From: Butyricimonas faecalis | GTDB taxonomy: Bacteria; Bacteroidota; Bacteroidia; Bacteroidales; Marinifilaceae | Assembly (NCBI RefSeq): GCF_003991565.1 | Contig: NZ_CP032819.1 | Coordinates: 3,720,001 to 3,784,000, forward strand | Direction: 5' to 3' | Length of the DNA: 64,000 nt | Part shown: positions 51,527 to 61,784 of the stretch, one piece after another | Position numbering within the stretch: the first letter of the stretch is position 1 | How the letters are laid out: each line of letters opens with the position of its first letter | Program-made: the position numbers and the translations under genes | The notes under the pieces: model-generated | Databases searched by the model: none | The model's input: only the letters and a program-made list of their open reading frames with translations | Told to the model about the DNA's origin: nothing

Positions 51527-52693
51527 ATGAAAATCAAGAGTTTTTTATTGACAGCTTTAGCAGCTTCAATGGTTCTTGTTTCTTGCGACAAGAACGAAAG
51601 TGGGATCAATGCCCCTATGGACAAGTCGCTCAAGAGAGTGACAATCAAGTTGCCAAACCTCACGCCTTCTCCGAAAGTTCGTTCTGTAGGTGATGCCATG
51701 GAGAATAACTCACAAGTAGAATTGACCAACTTCAAGGTATTCTTCTTGGATGCTTCCGGAACAGAAGTAACCATTCCCGAATATCCGGCAGGGACAGTTC
51801 AAAAAACTTATTTTTCCAGCACTGATGACCAAGATTGGGCGGATATAACTGCAATTGGTAAAGACCTTACCTACCACTTCTTGCCCTATACAACAGTCAA
51901 GGTTGTTGTAGTTGGTAACCAAGGGAATATCGAATACACAAGCCTTGCAAACAAATCTGAAGATGTACCGAATGATACTGAAACCGGACATCCTACCTAT
52001 ACCCTCTACGGGGAAGATGACCTGGTAGAAGGTGGCGCTCCGGACGTCGCAGACCACCAGAATGTCTATCAGGCAAGTGTAACCCTGGAACCGCGCGTAT
52101 CCCGTTTCGAAATCTACGGATTCAAGTACCAGATGGCACAAGCCCCCGCTACCAACAAATACACTTCTGTTAAGTTGGAGAAAATAGCGTTGAATCACTA
52201 CTACACGGCGTATGACTTTGTAACGAAAGCACCGTCTGAGACTGGTAAGGTTTTCGACAACCCCACATCTTCTGAAATATGGACTTGGGTTAATGGCGCA
52301 CAAGCTCCATGGGCAGACGTATTGTCTTCATCTGAAGCCGACGTGTTGAGCCTGAATCCAGGCGAATCAAAGGATCCGAACGGTGATACTTTGGTAGAAG
52401 GCGCTAACGGTGAGAATGCCCAAAATATTATCACCTACGGGTTGGCGCATGTGAATAATGCAACTAACAATCCAGAACTATTGTTGACATTGCATGGAAC
52501 AACTGCAAGCGGAGCGGTAGAGCCGATTTACCTGCGCGGTCTGTTTACATCTGCAGATGCTTTCAATTCCGGAAAGATTTACCGGGTTCTCTACTCGTTC
52601 TCGGATGAAGATTTCGATCAGCCCGAGCGTTGTGTAGAACTGAATGTAAAGGTAGCAAACTGGACAGTAGTTCCCGTTACTCCTGAATTTTAA
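51527..52693 (+). CDS. Major fimbrillin-type lipoprotein (Mfa1/FimA-like)
   Basis: 388 residues. A lipoprotein signal ends at the Cys in ASMVLVSCDKNES (about residue 20). The N-terminal part has VTIKLPNLTPSPKVRSVGD with an Arg that could be the maturation site cut in P. gingivalis-type fimbrillins, followed by a conserved TNFKVFFLDASG strand. The C-terminal VELNVKVANWTVVPVTPEF resembles the donor strand of Mfa1-like subunits. It lies second to the anchor gene and is followed by a strong hairpin at 52707-52739, consistent with being made in excess. Confidence 0.75.
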   Translation: MKIKSFLLTALAASMVLVSCDKNESGINAPMDKSLKRVTIKLPNLTPSPKVRSVGDAMENNSQVELTNFKVFFLDASGTEVTIPEYPAGTVQKTYFSSTDDQDWADITAIGKDLTYHFLPYTTVKVVVVGNQGNIEYTSLANKSEDVPNDTETGHPTYTLYGEDDLVEGGAPDVADHQNVYQASVTLEPRVSRFEIYGFKYQMAQAPATNKYTSVKLEKIALNHYYTAYDFVTKAPSETGKVFDNPTSSEIWTWVNGAQAPWADVLSSSEADVLSLNPGESKDPNGDTLVEGANGENAQNIITYGLAHVNNATNNPELLLTLHGTTASGAVEPIYLRGLFTSADAFNSGKIYRVLYSFSDEDFDQPERCVELNVKVANWTVVPVTPEF

Positions 52694-52706
52694 CAATTGA
52701 TAACCC

Positions 52707-52739
52707 GATACAGAGGGCGAAAGTTCCGCCCTCTGTATC
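52707..52739 (+). terminator. 13-bp perfect hairpin between fimbrillin and anchor genes
   Basis: GATACAGAGGGCG (52707-52719) and CGCCCTCTGTATC (52727-52739) form a 13-bp perfect stem with a 7-base loop, followed by CTTTAAC only. It is probably an attenuator or a 3' end stabiliser that keeps fimbrillin mRNA in excess over the downstream anchor and tip genes. Confidence 0.7.
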
Positions 52740-52766
52740 CTTTAACACTTCAATCACATATATAAT

Positions 52767-53672
52767 ATGAAATTGACGAATATTGTTTTCTGCCTGACGT
52801 TGCTCGCCGGAGCCGCCACATCCTGCATCCGTGAGGATCTGGACGACTGCCTGAGCACGAACAAGTTGTTGCTCAGTTACAAGGGTGACGGCACCACGGA
52901 GATATTCCCCGACAAGATTTGCCGGGTGGAAATGTTCGTATTCGATGCAGAGAATCGATGCGTCAATTCGAGTATCTTACCAGAGGAACAAGTTAAGGGC
53001 CGCACGGCTACGCTTCCCCCGCTCGCTGACGGTGATTACCGGATTGTCTGCTTGGGGAACACCCACCACACGAAGGTCGATGGCATCGCTACGGGCGACT
53101 ACGACCGGATGCTCTTTGCCGCCGGGGATTATTTCGACGAGAAACAGGTTGCCGGCAATGATTCGCTTTATTATGCCTCCACCTCCTATACCGTGCTGCC
53201 GTACAGCGCCCACAAGGGGGAGGACCAGACCAAAATCATAGAGTTCGCCAGCTCTCACTACGATCTGTTGGTGGAAGTGGCCGGAGTTCCCGTCACGGGA
53301 AACCGCGCAGGCTCGATGCCTGTGCTTGAGATATGCGGAGTCTCGCCCTGTACCGATTTCGAGAACCGGGCCTGCGGGGAAGCGACCGACTATTTGCTTG
53401 AAACCGAATACGAGGCCGGGAAAGCGTTGCTCACGGCCCGTACCAATATAATGCGTCACAAGGACCACGAGAACGTGAACGTCCGCCTGAGCGCCGCCCT
53501 TGATGGGGAGACGCTGGCCGAAGTCAACCTCGCCAAGTTCCTTGCCGACAATCCCGTTATCGACTGTTCCAAACACGAAGTGCTCATCCCGATACGCTTC
53601 GAGTTCAAGTCGGGAGAAATCACGGTAAGCGTACCCGAATGGTACATCGAACAAGTGAAACCTGAGTTTTAA
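52767..53672 (+). CDS. FimB/Mfa2-type fimbrial anchor lipoprotein
   Basis: 301 residues. The signal MKLTNIVFCLTLLAGAATSC is followed by CIREDLDDC, the Cys pair typical of the Mfa2/FimB anchor family, and FPDKICRVEMFVFDAENR. The C-terminal VSVPEWYIEQVKPEF has the aromatic end of these proteins. In P. gingivalis Mfa2 stops polymerisation and fixes the fimbria to the outer membrane. It comes after the fimbrillin gene and before the tip-like genes, the usual order. Confidence 0.78.
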   Translation: MKLTNIVFCLTLLAGAATSCIREDLDDCLSTNKLLLSYKGDGTTEIFPDKICRVEMFVFDAENRCVNSSILPEEQVKGRTATLPPLADGDYRIVCLGNTHHTKVDGIATGDYDRMLFAAGDYFDEKQVAGNDSLYYASTSYTVLPYSAHKGEDQTKIIEFASSHYDLLVEVAGVPVTGNRAGSMPVLEICGVSPCTDFENRACGEATDYLLETEYEAGKALLTARTNIMRHKDHENVNVRLSAALDGETLAEVNLAKFLADNPVIDCSKHEVLIPIRFEFKSGEITVSVPEWYIEQVKPEF

Positions 53673-53690
53673 GACCGAACCGAAAAGAAT

Positions 53691-55256
53691 ATGCTGAATA
53701 CAAGAAAAATATTATATTGGGCGGTTACAGCGGTATGCTGTGGCTTGTTGCCTTTCGGGTGTGTCAAGGAAGATGCCGCCTCGCTCGGCGAACGGCACGA
53801 CGTGGCGGTGCGCCTCAACGTGGGGACACGCGCCGTCAGCGAAACCGACGGCACGCCTGCCGGTGCAGAGTCTGCCATCCATACGCTCCGTGTCTATGCT
53901 TTCGTGGGCGGTCGGCCTGCGGGTCATTACTTTACAAACAACGTGACAGACCTTCCGCACACGTTCTTCATGGATCTCACTTTCTATTCGACTACCACAC
54001 AGCAGATGGACTTTTACGTCGTGGCAAACGAAGGGGCCATGCGGACTCAAGGTTCGGAGGCCCCCGCATCGTTGTCTGAGACAACATCGGAAAACCAGTT
54101 GAACGACTTCTGGTTCACTGAATTGCGGGACATAACAACCTACGGCCTGCCGATGTTCTGTAAACTGTCGGCAACACTCGACTTCACGAAAGTAAGCGAT
54201 AAAACCCCGACTGATCCTAATCATGCCGGACATACCCTGATTGAGTCCGACATCAAGTTCGAGCTGCAACGCCCCATGGGGAAACTCGGCGTATTTGCCG
54301 CCAAGCCGCGAGGCGAGACCGGCGAGTTGCGGATAACGGGACTGACCATGCTGTCTTCCGGTACGCTTACACGCAACTACCTCATGCCGCAGAGCGATGA
54401 AACGCTGAAGAACATAACGAGCATCTCCGGGGATTTTCCCTTGAAAGTGATTGAGGATGCGGTAACTGCCGAGTTGGCTAACAACATCACCGACGAGCAG
54501 CGGAAGGATCCGAAAAACTATACCCCCGTGCTGAACGCACCTTACTATCCGTTTGAAAACCCGTGGGGCAGCAACACTTGGAACGTCCCGGGCGATGAGA
54601 AAGGCAACGTCCTTCAAATTGAATACGAGTACGACGGAGCTGCACGCACCGGGCTGGTTTACCTGCCCCCGATTGAGAGGAACCACTATTACACGGTATG
54701 CTGCCTGATGCACAACGACGGCAAAATAACCGTGGAATACACGGTGGCAGACTGGGAGGGCGAAACATACCCGATTGAATTTAACTATCCGAGTTACGAC
54801 AATCCGATCGCACCGTGGGTGGGCTCTTCGCTTCCCGAAGGAGGTAAATATCCCCAACCGGAAGTTTATTATAATCCGGATAAGACTTCCGCGCTCGGAA
54901 GTTACTCGTTCAGCTTCAAGATGACAGCTCCCGCCGGACAGAAGTGGACTCCCACGCTGCTCGACAATCCCGGAAAATTCGAGGTATCGGTTTACCAGAA
55001 CGAGACGGAGATTACAGATGCCGACATGTGGGTGGCTTCCCCGGAGGCTTATGAAATACGGGTCAGGGCATTGTCAGCCGAGAATGTAGGTGAAACCGTA
55101 AGTCTGGGTATCAGTTATAGGCCGAGTTGGCTTGGTGATGACGAAACCTCCATGCTGCTGATTAACGGGCTGACCGGCAACCTAAAATGGGAAGGCAGCA
55201 CGCTTGCCGAGACGATTGTGATCCGACAAGTAGAAGTACCTCAAACTCAAAATTGA
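53691..55256 (+). CDS. Fimbrial accessory/minor fimbrillin lipoprotein
   Basis: 521 residues with a lipoprotein signal (VTAVCCGLLPFGC) and a fimbrillin-like opening DVAVRLNVGTRAVSETDG, where the Arg could be a processing site. The following IHTLRVYAFVGG and MDFYVVANEG are typical of Bacteroidetes fimbrillin-family strands. The C-terminus ends in a beta domain (LAETIVIRQVEVP). It starts 18 bases after the anchor gene and is 6 bases from the next gene. It probably forms part of the tip or shaft accessory complex (Mfa3-5 type). Confidence 0.65.
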   Translation: MLNTRKILYWAVTAVCCGLLPFGCVKEDAASLGERHDVAVRLNVGTRAVSETDGTPAGAESAIHTLRVYAFVGGRPAGHYFTNNVTDLPHTFFMDLTFYSTTTQQMDFYVVANEGAMRTQGSEAPASLSETTSENQLNDFWFTELRDITTYGLPMFCKLSATLDFTKVSDKTPTDPNHAGHTLIESDIKFELQRPMGKLGVFAAKPRGETGELRITGLTMLSSGTLTRNYLMPQSDETLKNITSISGDFPLKVIEDAVTAELANNITDEQRKDPKNYTPVLNAPYYPFENPWGSNTWNVPGDEKGNVLQIEYEYDGAARTGLVYLPPIERNHYYTVCCLMHNDGKITVEYTVADWEGETYPIEFNYPSYDNPIAPWVGSSLPEGGKYPQPEVYYNPDKTSALGSYSFSFKMTAPAGQKWTPTLLDNPGKFEVSVYQNETEITDADMWVASPEAYEIRVRALSAENVGETVSLGISYRPSWLGDDETSMLLINGLTGNLKWEGSTLAETIVIRQVEVPQTQN

Positions 55257-55262
55257 TGAGCT

Positions 55263-57620
55263 ATGAAACAGCTATTATATCATATTGTTTTCTGTTGTCT
55301 GGCGGCAGTGGGTTTTACCGCCTGCGACAAGTATGACACACTGCATGTTACCGGGGTGGGAGGAGACGGAAACAGTATCATACTCGACCTCGCCTCCGCA
55401 TCGCTGCCCGTGAGCCGCGCCACCGTCCAAGCCACAGGTGCGGAAGTGACAGTCAGCCATCTCGACGTGCTGATTTTTGAGGAGAACGGAAATAAAAAAT
55501 GGCACGAACGGGTAAGTGGCAGTGCGGGCGGCAGCGGTAAAATCACCTTGGCGGCCAAGAGAAGCGATTTCGTCCCCAATGAGGCATACTGGGTATATCT
55601 GATAGCCAACAGCACGGCGGAGGTAGATGTGTTCGATGCCGAAGACTTCGATTTGATCCAACTCCGGGGAATGACGCAGGAAGACGAACGTATCCACGTG
55701 ACCGGACTGGACGTTACCGATGCACCGAAGACATTCCTGATGGACGGCATAGCCTACCCGAAAGGGGAATCAGAACCTGAAACGGCTGCGGCCATCGAGC
55801 TGAACAACGGAGAAAGGGCTGACGATACGGAGTTGCAGGTGACACTGCGCCGTGCCGCAGCCAAGATTGTGGTTAAGATAAGCAGCGGCGAGCACGTGAC
55901 ATTTGATAATAACGGACCGGATGCCACTATCACTACTAATCCGGGATACTACCTGCGTAACATGCCATACTCCACCTCCGTGTTACCTTCCAACAATATG
56001 GATGCGGAAACTGCCAAGCTGAGAACCCCCGATTTACTCGGCGGCAATTATTTTGATTGGACTCCGGATTTGATTACCGTGACGGCGTATGCCTATGCGC
56101 ATACGTGGGTAAATGCTTCTACACTGGAGAAGGAGGTGCGTCTCATCGTAAACATTCCGATGTACAATACCCCCCGTGATGCAGCAGGTAAACCTACCGG
56201 AAAAGCGCAGGAATACCTACCGAGCAGCTATTACCAGATTCCGGTCAGCAAGAGCAAGATGCTGAACCGTAACACCTGCTATGAAGTCACGGTGACGGTT
56301 GATGCCCCGGGAGGCAGCGACCCGTCGGAACCGGTTCCTTTGACAGGCATAGTCTATTCTGTGTACGATTGGGAGAATAAGCAGGTAAATGTCGGTGGCG
56401 AGGACGAGCGTCCGGCATATCTTACGCTGAACGAGTACGAGATAGAGATGCACAACATGGACGACGATAATACGACGCTGGAGTTTGCCTCTTCATCGGC
56501 TGTAACAGCCACTATTGACAGAGTCTATTATATCGACAAGTTCGGACAGGAGAAGGACTTGGAAATCATCAATGAAAGACAAGAACCGGACGTATGGGGC
56601 GAAAATACCGGTAGTAGCTATCAACCTAACTGGAAAAACGAATGTACAATCCGGATTACGCCGGATAAAAACATCACCGGCAAAATTGATGTCTATGGCA
56701 CCGTACCCGGAAACAACGCCGTGAGATACATCGAGTTTACAGTTAAAAACGAGGAAGGCATCAAGCGTCAAGTGAAGGTGGCGCAGTATCCGCTGACCTA
56801 TATCACGAATGTGGAAGGATATTATTCCTATCGCGATGATTTTGTGAGTACTGCTTCAGACGGAACCCGTGGTGTCACTACTTGGGAACGGTTGGCAGGA
56901 AAGGCAATAAACAAGGGACAACAATATAGTTCTGCACAAGTCCCTTATAACAATGATAATGCTTGGATATGCGGGTGTTCTTGGAGCACTTCGAATAATA
57001 GGTGGAATTACAGCAAGAACGGAACCGGATTCTTTAGTTCTAAAGTGGTGGTATCAGTTGATGATGACGGTTTATCCGATATCGAATATGCGCGTTGGAG
57101 AGAAACCCGAAGCAGATACCAACCTTATACATATACTTACAATGAATCAACCGCATCTGTTGGTCTGAATAATCACCGCATGTACCATGTGACCATTACG
57201 GCCACCTCAAGCGAATACACTTTGGGACGCCCCCGTATTACCGACGGCAAGACTGACCCCGGTGCAGACAATGCCGTATTGGTATCACCGTCATTCATGC
57301 TTGCCTCACAGTTGGGAGCTGTAGTTGGGATTTCAAATGAAAATGCTCAGGATGAACTTGATGCTGTTGCAGATCATTGCAAACAATATGTGGAGGTGGC
57401 TCGAGACGGAACGGTATATGATGACTGGCGCTTGCCTACAAGGGAGGAGATAAATATCATTTATAAATACCAGAATGCTTCAGATGTGATGGACGAGGTG
57501 CTTGCAGGTGACCGATATTGGAGCGCCTCCGGACTTGTAACAAAACCCGGAGTATCATCCCCCAGTGACCGGGCTATCCGCTGCATACGCGATGCCTACG
57601 ATAAGAAAACCGGTAAATAG
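55263..57620 (+). CDS. Fimbrial accessory lipoprotein with C-terminal DUF1566/FISUMP-like domain
   Basis: 785 residues. Signal MKQLLYHIVFCCLAAVGFTAC. Residues 40-370 follow the fimbrillin pattern (VSHLDVLIFEENG, VTLRRAAAKIVVKI). The last 60 residues read DDWRLPTREEINIIYKYQNA, YWSASG and IRCIRDAYDK, the DUF1566/FISUMP arrangement found on many Bacteroidetes surface adhesins. This suggests a receptor-binding tip. It is part of the same close-packed gene series (6 bases after the previous gene, 14 before the next). Confidence 0.65.
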   Translation: MKQLLYHIVFCCLAAVGFTACDKYDTLHVTGVGGDGNSIILDLASASLPVSRATVQATGAEVTVSHLDVLIFEENGNKKWHERVSGSAGGSGKITLAAKRSDFVPNEAYWVYLIANSTAEVDVFDAEDFDLIQLRGMTQEDERIHVTGLDVTDAPKTFLMDGIAYPKGESEPETAAAIELNNGERADDTELQVTLRRAAAKIVVKISSGEHVTFDNNGPDATITTNPGYYLRNMPYSTSVLPSNNMDAETAKLRTPDLLGGNYFDWTPDLITVTAYAYAHTWVNASTLEKEVRLIVNIPMYNTPRDAAGKPTGKAQEYLPSSYYQIPVSKSKMLNRNTCYEVTVTVDAPGGSDPSEPVPLTGIVYSVYDWENKQVNVGGEDERPAYLTLNEYEIEMHNMDDDNTTLEFASSSAVTATIDRVYYIDKFGQEKDLEIINERQEPDVWGENTGSSYQPNWKNECTIRITPDKNITGKIDVYGTVPGNNAVRYIEFTVKNEEGIKRQVKVAQYPLTYITNVEGYYSYRDDFVSTASDGTRGVTTWERLAGKAINKGQQYSSAQVPYNNDNAWICGCSWSTSNNRWNYSKNGTGFFSSKVVVSVDDDGLSDIEYARWRETRSRYQPYTYTYNESTASVGLNNHRMYHVTITATSSEYTLGRPRITDGKTDPGADNAVLVSPSFMLASQLGAVVGISNENAQDELDAVADHCKQYVEVARDGTVYDDWRLPTREEINIIYKYQNASDVMDEVLAGDRYWSASGLVTKPGVSSPSDRAIRCIRDAYDKKTGK

Positions 57621-57634
57621 AAAGGAGGACTTAT

Positions 57635-60600
57635 ATGGATAAGAATATGATACAAAGATGGATACATGCGATCATGACTTTGGCCGCCATAGCGGTACTG
57701 TCGGTCTCCTGCCGGGAGGACGAGTGGTTCGACCCGTCACCCGCAGCCCGCGAAGGCTATGTGGCGCTCCGGTTCAGCGCAGATGTTCCGGCCATGGAGA
57801 AGGTGGCCACCCGTGCGGTGGACCCCGACGGTGGCGGCGTGCAGGACATGACGCTGTTCTGTTTCGACAGTTACGGACTCTTTATTACGACCGTAACGGC
57901 AGAGGTCATTTCTACGGATGTTAGCAACGGTACGTTTCAGGCCCAAGTGCCCGAGAACACCCGGACCGTGCATTTCCTCGCCAATCAGGTGATGACGGAT
58001 TTCGAGCAGGATCAGTTCCGCAGCAAGTCGGAAGCGGAAGTGATGGCATTGCTCGAAGGCTCGTCCGGACGCATGATCTACTGGGCGCGTTTCGCCTGTG
58101 ACAATTCCACCGATGAGTTGAAGAAACAGACCATCGCCCAACAGATGAGCGGTAAAGGGAACAGCATAACAATGCTCCGCAACCATGCCAAGGTATCTGT
58201 CAATGCCCCTGAAGACAATGGCTATTTTACAGTGAAAGGCTTTGCGGTCTATAATACGAATGCGTTCGGTACGGTAGCTCCGTACCATCCTGAAAAAGGA
58301 TTCAATTTCACCGAAACCGACTGGCTGAACGATGATTTCGTCACGATTCCTGCCAATGATGCCAAGTTGAGCGACGTGACGGACGTGACCACGAATATGG
58401 GACAGTATATTTTCGAGAGTGAGAACAGTGCGGACGATCCGGTCAGCATCGTCTTGTATGGACGCAATGCGGGAGATACGGAAGACCGCTATTACCGCGT
58501 GATGCTGGTGGATGAGGAAGGAGACCAGATACTCATCAGGCGGAACCATGATTACCAGTTGAATATTACAGGTAGACTCTCTTTCGGGCAGACTACTTTT
58601 GCCGAAGCGTTGGAGGCGGCTGCCACGAACAACGTGTGGATCTCCATTTCCGACCGCGTGAACGAGGTGGAGGACAGCGAATATATCCTCACGGTCGAAC
58701 AGACCGACTACGTGCTTGGCTCGGAGCTTGCCGGCAGTGCATATACGCTTTCATATACCGTCAAAGGCAAAGACGGAAAAAAAATAACAGAAGCTGACAA
58801 GGCGGAGGTGACATGGATAGACAACCTCGTGGCTCAGCAGGGAATTGCAAATACTTTTAAAATTGGCGACGATGGCGTAGGCAGAGGCACGATTATTATT
58901 AATCTGCTTTCAATGGGTGCCAATGAAAAACTGGAAGGTACCCTGCTCGTGAAGCACAGACGGTTGGAGCGTAAGATAAAGGTCATCCTGGTGAAGGAAC
59001 AGTCGTTCGCCCCCTCGTGGGTGGACACACAAATTTATGGCGAAATAGATCAGTCAGACCCGACTAAGGACCGCTCACACGTGACGGTGATGTTTACCGT
59101 CCCCGAGACCGCCCCGGCGGAACTCTTCCCGCTGAAGGTTTACATATCCGTCGGCGGGCTTGACATCCGTCCGGAATCGGGCATGGCTCTTACCGTGGTC
59201 CGTGATGGCGAGAAAGACTGGTACAGCAGCGGAGACATCACTCCGGAACCGGACTACAAGTATCTCTACATCGTAGAACATCCCGGGGTACAGCGTGTTT
59301 ATTTCCATAATATTCTGTCTCAAAATGAGGACTATCAGGGACATCTCTATATCGAGGCGGAACACTTCGAGACCATGAAACGGGTATTTACTTACTCCAA
59401 CACCCGCAACTCCATCACGGTGGAAGGGCTGAAAGCCTACAATGCTCAGGGCGGTGGTATCGAGGGTTACCCCGATGATGAATTGATTCTTTACCGTCTG
59501 GTGCCGCAGAAAAGACATGCCAACATACAGTTTGATTTGCAGTTACGGGAAAAAACAGGTGATGATTTGGAAGATCACCAAAAAGGAGATCCATTCAATG
59601 CAGGAGAAAAGGATGAGTTCCTGCTCTATTCGCGGTATCTGGATTATTATGAAGATAATGAAACAGGCCAGGCCGGTGTAGATGCGTTCGACTGTACATT
59701 CTATCCCGATGAATCGGCTGCGTGGTGGCAAACCAACAACCCCAGCGGAGGACGCATGCTGATGTTCAAGCCGAAAAAGGAGATACTCAACAGACCGACC
59801 GGTAGTATTGGCAAGTACTCCATCTATATGAAATCCAACCGCCCCAAAAGTGCAGAGGTCATATGCATAGCTTCTAACATAAATGGAACCAATGCGGTGT
59901 TACCAGAAGATAATAATGGCGTTAATAATGAATATGGTGGCAATTCCTACCGCAGTGTCACCTTCGAGCTGGCAAATTACAACCCGTTCCGCTTCGGGGC
60001 AAGGCTGAACTATAACAATGAAGGTGAGCAAGGAAAAGAACCGGACAGGGAAGGAAAAACCGAGGAAGTGCCCGAGCTTCTTACGCCGTTGGAATGGACC
60101 TACGAACCCGGTAAACCGGTGGACATCGCCATCGACATAACCAGTTTTGCCGGTTCGGACGGCAATTCCGTGGACCCGTTCGGTGAGGAGTTTGAAATCT
60201 ATATCGATGCACCCATGCTGGCATTGGGCAGCAATGCCGGTTTGGACGATAAACTCTACGAGGCAAGTTCGGGACGATTTGTCTATAAGGTGGATTCCGA
60301 CCGCGAGACGGAACGGAGTTATTTCTCTGGTTCGAAAGTCATTAATGAGGATAATACCCCCGGTGAAAACGTGAACCAGTCGGGAGAACGCAAGACCTTG
60401 CACTTCACCACGAAGAGCATCGTGAGCGCGGGCGACATCGTCATCTCTTCCAACGAGGAAAAGGTCGTGTTCTACTCCAAGACCTTCCGCGTGACGAACA
60501 AGTCGATGGGCGGGAACATCTACTACGAAGATGAATCCGGCAGCCTGCAACCGATCCCTTCCAGTGCGTTTGTCGCGTTCGAGCGTGTCAGCAACAGCAG

Positions 60601-60796
60601 CCGTATCGGTGCCGTCACCGTGACTGCCGATGGTCGGTACGAACTGCGTCTGCGCAAGGAGTACACCTTCGACTGGTACACCAATCCGGTACAGTTCCAT
60701 TACAAACTGAACGGCAAGGTTTACCACTGCACATACGAAAGTTTGTCTGAGTTGTTTAAAAGTCAGGATGACGTGATACTCACATTGGGGAACTGA
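57635..60796 (+). CDS. Very large fimbrial tip-type lipoprotein (DUF4906-like)
   Basis: 1053 residues with a lipoprotein signal (AIMTLAAIAVLSVSC). The N-terminal 330 residues are fimbrillin-like (EGYVALRFSADVPAMEKVATRA, MTLFCFDSYGLFITT, YRVMLVDEEGDQILIRRNHDYQLNI). The rest is beta-rich adhesion sequence with DUF4906-like character up to a terminal VQFHYKLNGKVYHC strand. The size and operon position suit the distal adhesin of a Mfa-type fimbria. A terminator at 60818-60849 follows. Confidence 0.68.
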   Translation: MDKNMIQRWIHAIMTLAAIAVLSVSCREDEWFDPSPAAREGYVALRFSADVPAMEKVATRAVDPDGGGVQDMTLFCFDSYGLFITTVTAEVISTDVSNGTFQAQVPENTRTVHFLANQVMTDFEQDQFRSKSEAEVMALLEGSSGRMIYWARFACDNSTDELKKQTIAQQMSGKGNSITMLRNHAKVSVNAPEDNGYFTVKGFAVYNTNAFGTVAPYHPEKGFNFTETDWLNDDFVTIPANDAKLSDVTDVTTNMGQYIFESENSADDPVSIVLYGRNAGDTEDRYYRVMLVDEEGDQILIRRNHDYQLNITGRLSFGQTTFAEALEAAATNNVWISISDRVNEVEDSEYILTVEQTDYVLGSELAGSAYTLSYTVKGKDGKKITEADKAEVTWIDNLVAQQGIANTFKIGDDGVGRGTIIINLLSMGANEKLEGTLLVKHRRLERKIKVILVKEQSFAPSWVDTQIYGEIDQSDPTKDRSHVTVMFTVPETAPAELFPLKVYISVGGLDIRPESGMALTVVRDGEKDWYSSGDITPEPDYKYLYIVEHPGVQRVYFHNILSQNEDYQGHLYIEAEHFETMKRVFTYSNTRNSITVEGLKAYNAQGGGIEGYPDDELILYRLVPQKRHANIQFDLQLREKTGDDLEDHQKGDPFNAGEKDEFLLYSRYLDYYEDNETGQAGVDAFDCTFYPDESAAWWQTNNPSGGRMLMFKPKKEILNRPTGSIGKYSIYMKSNRPKSAEVICIASNINGTNAVLPEDNNGVNNEYGGNSYRSVTFELANYNPFRFGARLNYNNEGEQGKEPDREGKTEEVPELLTPLEWTYEPGKPVDIAIDITSFAGSDGNSVDPFGEEFEIYIDAPMLALGSNAGLDDKLYEASSGRFVYKVDSDRETERSYFSGSKVINEDNTPGENVNQSGERKTLHFTTKSIVSAGDIVISSNEEKVVFYSKTFRVTNKSMGGNIYYEDESGSLQPIPSSAFVAFERVSNSSRIGAVTVTADGRYELRLRKEYTFDWYTNPVQFHYKLNGKVYHCTYESLSELFKSQDDVILTLGN

Positions 60797-60817
60797 CAGG
60801 TTGAATAATACAAACGG

Positions 60818-60849
60818 AAACTCCGGCCGCTTCCACGTCCGGAGTTTTT
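60818..60849 (+). terminator. Terminator of the fimbrial operon
   Basis: AAACTCCGG (60818-60826) and CCGGAGTTT (60839-60847) form a perfect 9-bp stem followed by a T-run (60845-60849). It lies between the large tip gene and the DUF5106 gene. Confidence 0.85.
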
Positions 60850-60867
60850 CATAACACGATACGAAAC

Positions 60868-61764
60868 ATGAAAATTTTGAACCTTACCTTTTTCGCGTGT
60901 CTCTTCTGTGCAGGAATCGTATCCTGCGCGTATGCCCAAAAGCAACAGGAGAAGACAAGGGAATTTCGTTTGCCCGACATGCCCGTTACGCTGACGGCAC
61001 CCGGCGACCGTGCCGCCTACCTTTCCCTTCACTACTGGGACCACTTCGACTTTGCCGATACGTCACTCATATCCCGCCCCGAAATCACCGAGCAGGCGTT
61101 TGTGGACTTCATCAGCATACTGCCCTATACTCCCAAGGCGCAGGAAGCGGTCGATACCCTTTTCCGCCGCGCCCTGGCCGACAGGGAAATGCTCTATCAT
61201 TTCATCTCGCTGGGCGACAAGTACCTGTACGAACCCAATTCTCCCATGCACGACGAGGAACTGCATATCCTCTTTCTGCGTGCCTTGGTCAATCATCCCG
61301 GACTGGAAGAGACGGACAGGATACGTCCCCGCCACCTGTTGGAAATGGCGTTGAAAAACCGCCCGGGAGACGTGGCAACTGATTTCACCGTTGTTTGCCG
61401 CGACGGCAGAAGCAGAAGGCTTTCCGACATAAAGGCCGGTTACGTGCTCGTCTATTTCAACGACCCCGATTGCGAGGACTGCCGCCGGGTGAAGGAATTG
61501 CTCACCCTGTCCCCGGTTGTGAACGACCTGTTGGAGTCCGGCCGTCTGAAACTCCTCTCCGTGTGTGTGGAGGGCAAGACCCCCGCGTGGGAAAAGGCGG
61601 AATTTCCCGCCGGTTGGATAGATGGTTATGATGCCGATCAGCGGCTTACCCGCGAACAGGTGTACGACCTCAAGGCGATGCCCACCCTTTACCTGCTCGA
61701 TGCGGAAAAACGGGTGATACTCAAGGACGCTTCGTTCGAGCAGGTGGAAGAACGGTTGTCCTGA
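60868..61764 (+). CDS. DUF5106/thioredoxin-like lipoprotein
   Basis: 298 residues. A signal peptide (MKILNLTFFACLFCAGIVSC) gives a lipobox Cys. Residues 35-160 resemble DUF5106 (YLSLHYWDHFDFADTS, LYHFISLGDKYLYEPNSPM). A thioredoxin-fold domain follows with a CEDC motif in VYFNDPDCEDCRRVKELL (about 200-217) and AMPTLYLLD near 270. The redox pair suggests disulfide chemistry on exported proteins. It follows the fimbrial terminator but is close enough to be partly co-transcribed, and similar genes occur at the end of other fimbrial operons. Confidence 0.72.
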   Translation: MKILNLTFFACLFCAGIVSCAYAQKQQEKTREFRLPDMPVTLTAPGDRAAYLSLHYWDHFDFADTSLISRPEITEQAFVDFISILPYTPKAQEAVDTLFRRALADREMLYHFISLGDKYLYEPNSPMHDEELHILFLRALVNHPGLEETDRIRPRHLLEMALKNRPGDVATDFTVVCRDGRSRRLSDIKAGYVLVYFNDPDCEDCRRVKELLTLSPVVNDLLESGRLKLLSVCVEGKTPAWEKAEFPAGWIDGYDADQRLTREQVYDLKAMPTLYLLDAEKRVILKDASFEQVEERLS

Positions 61765-61784
61765 AAGATGCCTCATGAAAGCCT

